A DNA stretch of 64,000 nt from assembly GCA_941918925.1 (NCBI GenBank), contig OW799236.1, forward strand, positions 88,306,216-88,370,215. Reading direction: 5' to 3'. A program made the translations under genes and the position numbers. Source of the DNA: Phyto melanocephala. Lineage: Eukaryota > Arthropoda > Insecta > Diptera > Rhinophoridae. The notes under the pieces were generated by a model. That model was not told the DNA's origin. It saw only the letters and a list, made by a program, of their open reading frames with translations, and did not search any database. Shown here piece by piece: positions 45,990-56,492 of this stretch; within the stretch, counting starts at the first letter, position 1, and each line of letters begins with the position of its first letter.

Positions 45990-46665
45990 CAGTATTTTTC
46001 GGTTAATTGCCAATCAAAATTAGCACAACTTTTTGTTCAATTAACCGGGGAACCAATTAGCCGATACCCGCTTAATTGAACAATTCGTTCAATTACAAGC
46101 ATCCCGTTTAATTGAACAGTTTGTTCAATTACAGAAATCACGCATAATTAGAACTACTAATGAATTAAAAGAAATCGCATATGTGCACTTTAAGTTTTTC
46201 AAAATAATTTTATTTTACCTTAAACGAAAAAAATTTACATATATGTGTATACGCAGGTATTTATTGTTGTAGGTATGTACTATTAAATGCACTGTTTATG
46301 TGCACAATAGTTTAACAAAAAAAAATAAAATTTATAAACTAAAAACAATTCATGGTTTTTCCTTAGCAATAAACATATGTATATTTTCAATTACATACCT
46401 ATACATAGTAGAGATGCCACCCAGTGTTTTTCACAAATGATGTCAAATATGTATGTGCAAAAATGCCAGATTATTTTTCAATAATAATGCAATTAACCGG
46501 GTAAAAGTAAGAGGAAATTTATTTTTTATGACATGAATTTTGAACCAATTAAGCGGGAAAATCAATTAACCGGGTTCAATTATCCGAGGAAATTTACATG
46601 ATTTTCGTATGCAATATTTTTGCCCGATCATGTGGTTCAATTAAGCGTGGAACCGAAAAATACTG
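45990..46665. mobile_element. pogo-like MITE with TA target duplication
   Basis: The 676-bp element has perfect 15-bp TIRs, CAGTATTTTTCGGTT at 45990-46004 and its inverse at 46651-46665. TA lies outside at 45988-45989 and 46666-46667. CAGTAT-type ends with TA duplication fit the pogo/Tigger branch of IS630-Tc1-mariner. Subterminal regions carry many variants of CAATTAACCGGG and TTCAATTAAGCG on both strands, probably repeated binding sites. There is no coding capacity. It lies upstream of the alternative first exon. Confidence 0.8.
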
Positions 46666-46753
46666 TATTTCAACAATGTTTAGAAAACTAACGTCCAAGA
46701 ATAACTTTTTTTATTATACATATTCCCAAAAATTTCATCATATTTAAAGTTTT

Positions 46754-47756
46754 TTATACCATTCACCTGGTGTACAAGGGTATAATAGCTTTGTCATTCC
46801 GTTTGTAGTTTCTACAATTTTCATTTTTAAACCCATAAAGTATATATTTTCTGAAAGCTTGTGAATAGAGGAGTCGATTAAGCCCCGACCGTCTGCCCAT
46901 ATGTCCCTGTGTTGGTTAAAATTAACTTTTAGAAGCAACCACATGATCTTCAGATCAATTTTTTGGAAATATCCGATAATGAATCTCTATTGAAATTCAG
47001 CAAAATCGACCTATAACTTTCTGAGATATGAGCAAATAAACGCGACTGCCTCTGTTTTTTCCATATTTTTACCAGCAAAATTTAAATTTTTCAGCTATAG
47101 AATAATTTATAGGTCACTATTTGTAGATGTAATATGCCTCTAGAAATATTCGTGAAAAATTGTGGATAAAGCGTGCTCTAACCGGTAAAGTTATAGGCAT
47201 AATTTTTTTAAAAAAATTATATATTCCAAAAATTTACAAACGAAAACCAATTTTTCAGCATCTAAACAACCAAGAGTCAAGTCAATATTGGTATCATCTA
47301 AAAGGACTAGACTAGCGCAATATAAGGCACTATAAAAAAAATAAAATTTATGATGGCTGCCACTAATGGCGGACAATAAATTTGAATATGGGTAAAATCT
47401 GGTATATAAAAATGTAACTTCTTGAACCTCCTCAATATTTGTATCAAATGGAAGGGATTGTCCAGTAGAATACAGTAAACTATTAAAAAATTTAAAATCA
47501 AAGATGGCGTCTAAGACAAAATGGCGAATAAATTTTTTTTAACCCCATCAATATGGGTATCAAATTAAAGGTCTTGACTAGTAGAATACAGTTAACTACG
47601 TAAAAATTCGACACCAAGCATGGCGTCGAAAATAATAAGGACAAATGGCGTATAATATGGAATATAGGTTAAGCTACGATGTGGGATTATACCTATGTAC
47701 ATGATGGTGGAGGGTATTTTCAGATTCAGCACGACCTAATATAGCACTCTTACTTG
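46754..47756 (-). mobile_element. INE-like long-subfamily element, minus orientation
   Basis: On the minus strand it starts at 47756 with CAAGTAAGAGTGCTATATTA and a decayed palindrome. It holds monomers with CCATATTGATGGGG-like, CTTTAATTTGATACCCAT and GCCATTTTGTC segments. Its 3' part has GGACATATGGGCAGACGGTC, TATACTTTATGGG and the terminal hairpin at 46754-46786 (TTATACC ... GGGTATAA). It is a relative of 38355-39463 and lies in an intron of the minus-strand gene. Confidence 0.7.
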
Positions 47757-47923
47757 TTTTTTTTAAATTATTTTTAAATACCTAAGAGATATATTTTTTA
47801 GACACAAATATGATGTTATTTTTGTGAAGCGATCATATTTTTTTTGTTACAATAAATTTGTGAATCATAAAATTTTTATATGATTGTATTAAAGTGTTTA
47901 TGAAAAGATGGCATAGTCATAGT

Positions 47924-48116
47924 GACAAATATAAATAACTATTACATGTTTACGATAACCAAATATTGTTATAGAAACTATAATATGACCGTTGTGATCA
48001 TGTTCTAACGATATTTTTTCTTTGTGTGTATGTTGTATCAAACTTAAAAGAGATACAAGAGAAAATACATCTCGGCCCAGAAACAGCAAGGAAACCCAAT
48101 TGAAGTGTTTTGAAGA
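47924..48116. repeat. Interspersed direct repeat of about 190 bp, copy 1
   Basis: It is nearly identical to 51118-51311: ACAAATATAAATAACTATTA, ATAACCAAATATTGTTA, AACGATATTTTTTCTTTGTG and AACCCAATTGAAGTGTTTTG in the same order. There are no recognisable terminal repeats or coding capacity. Confidence 0.75.
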
Positions 48117-48654
48117 ATTTTTTAGACAAAATGATTATGAATCTAGTTGCCAGATCTAGACTCAAAAATAATTACTAAAAAACCGCTGCTATTTGCAGTA
48201 AAATATTTCTAGATATCTTATGAAATGAATTTGCTTTATATGGCAGGTGTCACGCCCAAAATGGTCTCAGATTTTTGTGTAATTGTGACACAAGAAATCA
48301 AATCTTATATAGGATATTCTAGAGTCAGTAGTATTATTTTTATAATGAAAAACGAAAACAAATCGAGGCAATGTCTTACGGCTTATTAGTGTAATTAAGA
48401 ACAAAACTACAATCACAAGGTACCTCTCCCACTATATATACTTGTTTGAGGTAGTTGCAATTGCTGCATGAATTAAAACCCGAACATTATCGGTAACGTC
48501 TTAATTTTGTGGTTAAATTTCAATAGTTGGCCAAAAGTTAAGTAATTTTTATTGAAAATCTGATTATAAGTAATGAAACTTATTTTTATTAGAGTGGTAA
48601 TAGTCATAAGCTTTTTGAAAATACTTTATGGGGTCGGAAATCAAGAGTGTAGAA

Positions 48655-49195
48655 ATTACAACTGAAGAAGAAAAAAAATGGCTCGCAGTGATGTAAATAT
48701 TGCTGGCGTTCAGGCAAGTATTTCTGAAGACCGCAATTTGTCGATTCTAAGACGTTCTTAACAATTGGGACTGTCTCAAACCACAACCTGGCGGAATTTG
48801 AGAAAGGATTTTGGTTTGCATCCGTATAAAATTGTTCTCACTCAAAAACTAAAGCCATTGAACAGGGCTACGTGCGACACACCAAATGCAACAATTGAAT
48901 TATTGAGAGAAAAGTTTGGAGATTCAATTATTTCAAGAAATTGAGAAATTGAATGGCCTCCAAAAAGTTGTGACTTAAAACCATTAGACTATTTCTTGTG
49001 GGGTTATTTGAAGTCATTGATCTTTCGAAATAAGCAAGACTTTCTTCAAGCTTTACAAGTCAATATTGAACGTGCCATTCATGACGTACGACTTGATTTA
49101 GTGGAAAAAGTGCTCGAAATTTGGGTTCATCGAATTCGTTCCTGCAGAAGAAGTCGTAGAAGCCGTTGGAATGACGTTTTATTTAGAACTTAATT
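48655..49195 (+). pseudogene. DD41D mariner transposase relic, central deletion
   Basis: The first part reads RSDVNIAGVQASISEDRNLS, then LGLSQTTTWRNLRKDFGLHP and YKIVLTQKLKPLNR, which is the DNA-binding/linker region. The sequence then jumps to RATCDTPNATIELLREKFGD, which lies just after the second catalytic D. WPPKSCDLKPLDYFLWGYLK keeps the third D. The tail QALQVNIERAIHDVRLDLVE ends at a stop at 49191-49193. So the first two catalytic blocks are deleted, the opposite of the other copies. A short INE-like scrap (TACTTTATGGGGTCGGAAAT) lies just upstream at 48625-48645. Confidence 0.75.
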
Positions 49196-49501
49196 GTATT
49201 GATTGTACTTCACATTAAATTAAACATTAAGTGTGTTCTTTTAAAAGAAATCATATTACTCTTATTAGAAAACCTTTACGATCTAGTGACCGATTTGCTA
49301 AAACAGCTAAATCAAACGAAATTACTTACAATTCTATACTAAAATTATCTAGGAATCTGCCCAAATTTAAAAGTATAATTGACTTTTTTTAAACTCACCA
49401 CTGTTTCTTTAACAAATTTCTTAAATAAAAACAAAAAAAAACAAAAAATAAAAAAAAACTCTTCTTCCATTCAAACTACTTATTGACACAATTTCACTCA
49501 C

Positions 49502-50160
49502 TTTTCCGAAACTGGCGGTCGTACGAACTGATCATGGCCCGTACACGCATTGGCCCTCGCATCGGCTCGCGTCTGTTGCGATGCTTTATTAAATTTGAAC
49601 ATGTTGAAATTCTTTTTCACACTTGCCACCTCACATACGCGAACGATGATTTTGCGGCTGCTCTTAAAGACCGTGTTAAGTGTTTTGTAGACTAAAATCG
49701 AAACGGATTTGGAATGATTGTGGACATTGGGGGAAGCACCAACATTGCCGTGTAGGGGTGTGGGCAAAGATTGTTGTTGTTTTAGTGGATGGAAAGCGTG
49801 ATGATGCTGAAAGTCTTGTATAACTTTTGATGACTGTGATCGGGTAATAATTTTTTGATTATTTTGTTGCTGTTGCTGATGTTGTTTTTGATATAGTTGC
49901 TGTTGTTGTGATAAGTTTGTCGTTGTGCTAGTTGCAGTTGATTTAGTTGTTGCTGTAGACTGTGAATGTTTTTGATAGAGATGTTGTGGTTGTTGCTGTT
50001 GCGGTTGCCGTTGAGATTGTTGATTATGTTGTAGTTGTTGCTTTTGCAGTGGTTGGTTTTGATGATTATGCTGTTGTTGCTGCTGCTGCTGCTGACGACA
50101 GTTGATAATAACTTCCTCAGTGCAGACTGGCTGCAGTGAAGGTATCTCACTTGTAATATC
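49502..50160 (-). CDS. Glutamine-rich upstream exon of the host gene
   Basis: On the minus strand an acceptor (ATTACAG, with an A-rich rather than T-rich tract before it) is followed at 50160 by an open frame. It reads DITSEIPSLQPVCTEEVIIN, then a run of glutamines with many further QQ and H-rich stretches. A mixed basic C-terminal part follows (KTLNTVFKSSRKIIVRVCEV, then FNMFKFNKASQQTRADARAN and HDQFVRPPVSE). It is 219 codons plus two bases and ends at the donor AA|GTGAGT (49501-49496). The phase matches the exon at 45299, giving an N codon at the junction. An in-frame TGA lies 18 bases upstream of the acceptor, and no early ATG exists, so this is an internal exon. The polyglutamine part suggests a disordered N-terminal region. 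Protein not identified. Confidence 0.65.
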
Positions 50161-52916
50161 CTGTAATTTTTTTTTTCATTTTTTTTTAGGTGAGATTTTT
50201 TAAGTGGTTTTAAAAGAGGTGATGGTGTTTTTCAATGATTTATTTTTATAACACAGTGTGCAGTTTTGGTAGTTGAAAGTATTTTTTTTGAATATGGTTG
50301 CAGTTGTTCAACACAAAATGTATTTTGATGTTTACAAAATGGAACAAAGAAGAAAGAAAAACAAAAGACAGAAAAAACATTTTAAAAATATGGACGCATT
50401 TACTTAAATTTAAAAAAAAATAATATAAATATTAATGTAAGTATTCTTAAAAATTGAGGCATTTTAAATATAAAGCAGTTTGGTTTGTTTTCGTTCAAAT
50501 GAATATTTAATATATTTTTTTTAACTGTGTGTATTTATAACTATTTTTACTGTTAACTCATGGTCTATAAAATGCTTTTAAGCTGCACAAAGTTTATTTG
50601 TTAACGACAACATTTAAGCCATGACATTGAATGGTTTATGTGTTGGGTGGGGGTGGTGTGGTGTGGTGGTGCAAATGATATTTTATGATTAAGTGATTAT
50701 ACCCTCCAGTTGTTTTGGTTTTTAGTATATTTCTTTTGTAGCTAATACTTTATTGAACACTTAAAAGTTAATTCATTAAACATAAAGGTGAACATTTTCA
50801 AATCTGTCACCAAAAGTGGCAGTCGTTTTAGAGAATGTACTTAAGAGTCATGTAAACCTTGAGGGACTTAGTTTTATCCTGGTTATTGTCTCAAGTGTAA
50901 GTGTATTACTTTCTGTCTATTAGTGAATGCTATGGTTCTAAATAGTAAGCAAAAAATTATATATTTATCCAATTCATTTACAATCAAGATTTTTTAATTT
51001 ATTTTATTGAACTCATTAATATTATTAGCTCTTTCCTTTACGTGCTTTTTTGCATTGTTTTTTTATTATATTCTATTGTTTTTTTTATTCGTTCATTCCC
51101 TTGCTGATATTTTGTTTACAAATATAAATAACTATTACATGTTTCCGATAACCAAATATTGTTACAGAAACTATAATATGACCGTCGTGATCATGTTCTA
51201 ACGATATTTTTTCTTTGTGTGTATGTTGTATCAAACTTAAAAAAGATACAAGAGAAAATACATTTCGGCTCATAAACAGCAAAGAGACCCAATTGAAGTG
51301 TTTTGAAAAATTCAACACAATAAAAAATTACACACTCCACGCAAGTTAGGTAGACAGAAAACATTTGCATATACCACTATGTAATGAGAGAGAGAGAGAG
51401 AGCGAAAATGAGGAAACTACAAAAACAACAATACAACATGTCTTTAAATATAAATTTCTTTAAAAATTAAATTTAGAGCAAAATAAGTTTGCTCATATTT
51501 CACTCAGTCGGATACAATCGAAGATCATTAACGTTTCAAACTTATAACATTTTAACAAGGAGATTAAAACAATATATTTTTTACAAATTCTGTTAATATC
51601 ATGTTCTCTTTTGTCTATCAAATATGATGGTAGTATATTGGATAAACTATAAACTATTCACATCTTAAGTACTTAACGGAAAATTACTGTCTGTTTTTGG
51701 AGGGTATAAATAATAGCAAATCGGAATTAAGGTTACACATTCGCATGGCGTTTATTTGAGGGTGCTTCTATGACATTAAGCCGACAGTTTTATGAGGATT
51801 ATTTTTTGTTTTTTAATGATGATTCTCTTAAGAGGTTAAATGAACTGATAACTGAAATGGTAACAGCCAACATTTGCAGTTTTCGCACAAATACAAATAT
51901 TTTGTTACACACAATCAACAAACTTTAAATTGCACTTTTTTCATTCAAAAATGGTAAGTGACAGATAGATGTTATAATGATAGTTTTAATACAAGTTCAG
52001 TTGTTTTTTTTTTAATTTCATTTAAATACATACTTTTCAATATCAAGTCAACAAGACATTACAAAAGCTCAAAAATATATGAAATTTAAAATGGAAATTT
52101 AGTAACATGCTTTGTTTAGGCAGCTTAACAAAAATTATTTACAATTTAAAACAAAAACAAAATTTATTAGAAAAGTGCCGATTGGTGTAAATAAAAGGTA
52201 TATCGTTTTCAAAAAAAAAAAAAAAAAATAAATAAATAAAAAAAAAAAAGATAAAATCCACTTCAAATTGAAATTGAATGTGCAACTTAAATTTATAATC
52301 AATTCTTTTTGGACAACAGTTTTAGAAAAATTTTTAATTTGTCCAAGTGATTTACTTCGTAACTGAAGTTTGTTTTTATTTATGATTTTCCCTCATATTC
52401 ATAATCAGTTTTAATAAAAGGTTAATTAAACAAAATTTTCATACTAAATGTGTTGTGTAAACCTTTAATTGTTTTAATAGTTGATTATGAATATGGCCTT
52501 TAATTGTTAAAGAAGAAGAGTTTTTCACTGTTACCTACCGCTTTTGATAGTATTAATTATGGGTCTCCATTGGCTGTTGAATACATTGATAACCCTACTA
52601 TACACACACATACATTTGAAATTAGTAATTAGTTTTTGTTTAGTAATTGCTGAGTGGTATTTTCACACAATAATAAAACTGAACAACAACAAAAAATATT
52701 AAAAAGAAGTCAATACTTAGTTCCCTTATTTACACAATCTCTTATGTTTATAGCTATAGACAGATAAGTATTATTAACAGAAAAACACTGTTTTATGTTC
52801 TTTCTGTTTGATTTTTCAGGACTTAACCTTTAATTATAAATTTTGAAATATTATGACAATATCACAAAGTTCGATATCTCAAATTGATTGCAATTTTAAA
52901 TAACACCAACTATTAT
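50161..52916. other. Noncoding stretch, probable intron
   Basis: It lies upstream (minus strand) of the Q-rich exon. It contains the 190-bp repeat copy at 51118, a GAGAGAGAGAGAGAG run near 51387-51401 and an A-rich run at 52210-52250. No further exon was supported. Confidence 0.45.
51118..51311. repeat. Interspersed direct repeat of about 190 bp, copy 2
   Basis: Same sequence as 47924-48116 with few substitutions, in the same orientation and 3.2 kb away. It lies on the other side of the Q-rich exon. Confidence 0.75.
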
Positions 52917-54313
52917 CCAGCCTGCAAAATTGTCCGACATCTGTCAGATGTCTCTAAGAAATGTCGACAAACAAGTAAGAATTCTATACGACTTCTGACC
53001 GCCAAACATATGAAGTGGTTGACACGAATTCTCACAGACATATCGTTGGAAAGTTTTTTACCGACGTGTCTGATAGAAATCTGACAGAAATCTAATAGAA
53101 AAAACAGGGGAAATTCTGATTTATTATACGACATTCGTACGGATTTCTGACAGATTTCTTTATGACTTGAATAAACAATTCGTAAAACAAACAAAATCAA
53201 GATTACAAAATTGGTAAAGGCAAAAAATACCAATAGAAAATACCAAAAGTATCATAAAAATCAAAAAAGTACTTTTTTGGTCGCCCATGACATTTTCAGT
53301 CTCACCTTGTATCAATAGCCACTAATTTCAAAATTCTAGCTTCGCAAACTTTCAAAATACAAAAAGTACCTTTTTCGTCGCCCAAAACATTTTTAGTCTC
53401 ACCTGGAATCAATAGTCCTTCATTAAACAATTCTACCTTCATAAACGTAGCAAATACAAAAAGTACCATAAAAATTCAAAAAAGTACCTTTTTGGTCGAC
53501 CATAACATTTTCAGTCTCACCTTGTATCAACAGCCACTAATTTCAAAATTCTAGCTTCGCAAACGATGGAAATACAAAAAGTACGATAAAAATTAAAAAA
53601 AGTACTTTTTTGGTCGCCCATAACATTTTTAGTCTCACCTGGAATCAAAAGTCCTTGATTGTACAATCCTACCTTCATAAACGTAGAAAATACAAAAAGT
53701 ACCATAAAAATTCAAAAAGTACCTTTTTGGTCGCCCATAAAATTTTTAGTCTCACCTTGTATCAATAGTAACTAATTTCAAAATTCTAGCTTCGCAAACG
53801 TTGAAAATACAAAAAGTACCATACAAATTCAAAAAGTACCTTTTTGGTCGCCCATAACATTTTTTAGTCTCACCTGGAATCAATAGTCCTTCATTGTACA
53901 ATTCTACCTTCATAAACGTAGCAAATACAAAAAGTACCATGAAAATTCAAAAAAGTACCTTTTTTGGTCGACCATAACATTTTCAGTCTCACCTTGTATC
54001 AATAGCCACTAATTTCAAAATTCTAGCTTCGCAAACGATGGAAATGCAAAAAGTACAATAAAAATTCAAAAAAGTACTTTTTTGGTCGCCCATAGCATTT
54101 TTAGTCTCACCTGGAATCAATAGTCCTTGATTGTACAATCCTACCATCATAAACGTAGAAAATACAAAAAGTACCATAAAAATTCAAAAAAGTAGCTTTT
54201 TGGTCGACGATAACATTTTCAGTCTCACCTGGAATCAATAGTCCTTGATTATACAATCCTACCTTCATATATTTGTCTGATTCAGACATTGTCATACTAT
54301 TGTGCAGGCTAGG
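52917..54313. mobile_element. TIR element carrying a dimeric satellite
   Basis: The ends CCAGCCTGCAAAATTGTCCG (left) and, inverted, CCTAGCCTGCACAATAGTAT (right) form short terminal repeats. Next to them lie TCTGACAGA-rich subterminal segments. The interior is a tandem array of about 118-bp monomers. There is no coding capacity. A second, 5'-incomplete version at 58657-59280 has a right end closer to the left one (CCCAGCCTGCACAATAG). Confidence 0.65.
53230..54290. repeat. Satellite array with alternating A/B monomers (9 units)
   Basis: Monomers of about 118 bp share AAAGTACCTTTTTGGTCGCC and AGTCTCACC. Type A continues TTGTATCAATAGCCAC and GCTTCGCAAACG; type B continues TGGAATCAATAGTCC and CTACCTTCATAAACG. 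Counting AGTCTCACC, the order is A B A B A B A B B, so the repeat unit is a dimer of about 236 bp with one extra B at the end. Confidence 0.8.
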
Positions 54314-54324
54314 TAGTTACACAT

Positions 54325-55021
54325 CAGGGACGGCAAAATCAGTACAATTGTACTTATTTTTTTGTGCTGTTAAAACTCGAAAAGTACAATGGCTTATTTA
54401 GTACAATTAAGAAATTTGCGCAGATTAAGTGCTGATGTCGGAATATTCAAATCTTACAAAGATTCAAATATTACCGATTTCTGGGCAACAGTTTCTAAAA
54501 TAAGAAATGAGCATAATAAATTCATATAACCAGAACTTTTTTTAAATAAAAATACAATCAGTTTCACATTTATCAGCAAATGTGAAGAAAATTTTTTCTA
54601 CAAAATATATGTAAAACCAAAGAGAGAAACACACTACATGTCGCAACACTTTGTAGCTGAATCCAAAAAAAGGATTTCCTGAAATCGATTTAAAAGCCAA
54701 TACGTTGTACCTTAGTTTTCACATAGTCTAGTCATAGTCTATACATATTCAATAGTGAATGTTTTTTTTTATATTTTAGTTCAAATGAAACATAATTTTT
54801 TTCTTTTTGTATTCTTAGGGCCGTATTCATAAAAAATATTTTAGGTTTATGAAAGGCTTATTTGACAGATATTGTAGAGAAATTTGTCAAATAAGCCTTC
54901 AATAAACCTAAAATATTTTTTATAAATACGGCCCTTAGTATACTATTTATATAAATAAAATAAGATAAATTAAATTTTCAAGCTATTTCGTACAACTTTA
55001 AATTCCCTGATGCCATCCCTG
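54325..55021. mobile_element. hAT-like non-autonomous element, copy 1
   Basis: The ends CAGGGACGGCA and, inverted, CAGGGATGGCA are hAT-like. A broken frame reads SNITDFWATVSKIRNEHNKF, recalling the C-terminal dimerisation region of hAT transposases. It abuts the mariner-like TIR CCAAAAGAAGTCA at 55022, so it may have inserted within the end of that element. No 8-bp duplication was recognised. Confidence 0.6.
54818..54934. mobile_element. 117-bp hairpin MITE with TTA duplication
   Basis: The arms GGGCCGTATTCATAAAAAAT and its inverse form an almost perfect hairpin with a short loop. TTA lies on both sides (54815-54817 and 54935-54937). A GGG-type TIR with a 3-bp TWA duplication fits PIF/Harbinger. 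It is nested inside the hAT-like element. Its paralogue in copy 2 (about 59788-59905) has decayed. Confidence 0.7.
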
Positions 55022-56110
55022 CCAAAAGAAGTCAACCGATGTTGTTTGGCTATCATTTTTTTTTTCTAAATGAAAAACTTCGATTCTGTTTTTTGATTAT
55101 TTTTATTTGAACCTTCAGAATTTTAATGGGCGTGTTACAATTGATTGTTATAAGAGCTCGTTTTATGGAATTTTTCATCCCTTCGGCGAGAACTTCGGGC
55201 GACAGATTTTCGTACTCGTGTCGAATGTTGTCCCTGAGGGCTTGCAGGGTCTCCGGGTTGTTCACGTAAACACGGGACTTCAAAAATCACACAAAAAAAG
55301 GCTGGAACGGTTAAATTGGGCGATCTTGCGGGTCAATGTAAATCGCTAAAACGAGAGATGAGGCGACCCGGAAAAGCCACCTTTAGAATATCGGTTGTGG
55401 CTCGCACAGTGTGTGCCGTTTCTCCGTTCTTTTGGAACCACATGTCCTCCAGTCTTCATTCGTTCGATTGCGGTAGAAAAACTTGGGATAACATGGCTTT
55501 ATAGCGCGCACCGTCCATTGTTGTCGTTTGACCAGCGGCGTCCTCAAAAAAAAAAAAAATGGCTCGATGACTCCTCCAGCGTGAACAGCGCACCATGCAG
55601 TCACTTTGAGCGGATGTAATGGTTCGTCGTGTATTATTCGTGGATTTTCGGTACCCCAGAAGTGAGATAGTTTTTCTTGTTCACGTTCCCGCTGAGGTGG
55701 AAATGATCCTCATCGCTTATAACGATTTTGGTAGAAAAATCGTCCACTGCGGCTTTGAGATTGAAGATGACTTGGGCGTAGGTTACATGCATTTGGCGGT
55801 CGACAGGCAGTAGCTGATGCAGGGACTGGACTTTGTACGGGAACTTGCGTAGGTCTTTGATCAAAATTCGCTTTAGGGACGACCGGCTTTTGGCTAATTG
55901 CGAGGCATGACGTCTGGTCGATGGTGACAGCTCGTCATCCTCACCAACAGCGGCGACATTCGTGGCAGAACGGCGGTCCAAGGCCGGCCACTCTTGGCAG
56001 CGTCTCGTGCGGTTTCATACTCTTCAAGGTTGGTGGCCAAACGGCGCAGTGTTTGCGCAGTCGGTGCCGGACGACCGGGGAATCGGCGAGTATGTTAAAG
56101 ATATTTGGTA
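55022..56110 (-). pseudogene. DD41D mariner relic, copy 1 of the duplication
   Basis: Minus-strand frames in pieces cover most of a DD41D transposase. They are LRKHCAVWPPTLKSM (DNA-binding end), DELSPSTRRHASQLAKSRSS, LIKDLRKFPYKVQ, then KIVISDEDHFHLSGNVNKKN (first D). WCAVHAGGVIEPFFF follows, then a damaged second-D block and KSRVYVNNPETLQALRDNIR near the C-terminus. Several frameshifts occur, for example in the A-run at 55548. The N-terminus is missing. The CCAAAAGAAGTCA end at 55022 is the 3' TIR. Confidence 0.75.
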
Positions 56111-56492
56111 TTTTTATTTTTGCTTTGTTAACTACTAATGGTGTTGACAAAAAATCAGCTTAAACCGAGCTGAAATCACAAAACTATCTCTGAGACGATT
56201 TAAAAGAAAATAAATAGGCTTTCATCAAAAAATTGTTAGCGAAAATCAAAGCAAAATAAAATTTTAGTGCCTTCTAGCGTGTTTTGAGGTTATACTCAAC
56301 ACATTTTGGTTGATAATAGTTGACAACGCTGATTTTCAATACAAAAACTTTTAAAATAAAAGACTTTGTGTCTAGTATAATGGTTTTGTAAAATTATCTC
56401 ATATTTTTAACTCCAGTCCCGCATACTTAAGAGAAGAGTCTAAATACGGGGCATATTTTTCTGTTAATTCTTATAAACAAATTTAAAAAAAA

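Noticed and set aside
49782..50150. Open frame with asparagine/serine-rich protein on the minus strand
   Set aside because: It is the shifted frame of the CAG/CAA-rich exon. The frame beginning DITSEIPSLQ is longer and has matching splice phases.
53230..54290. Regular repeats considered as a CRISPR array
   Set aside because: Units are about 118 bp with no short repeat/spacer alternation and are embedded in eukaryotic transposon DNA.
53517..54295. Series of 62-codon minus-strand frames starting MVLFVF
   Set aside because: The same frame recurs because the satellite monomer repeats. There is no independent evidence of coding, and the frame differs between monomers.
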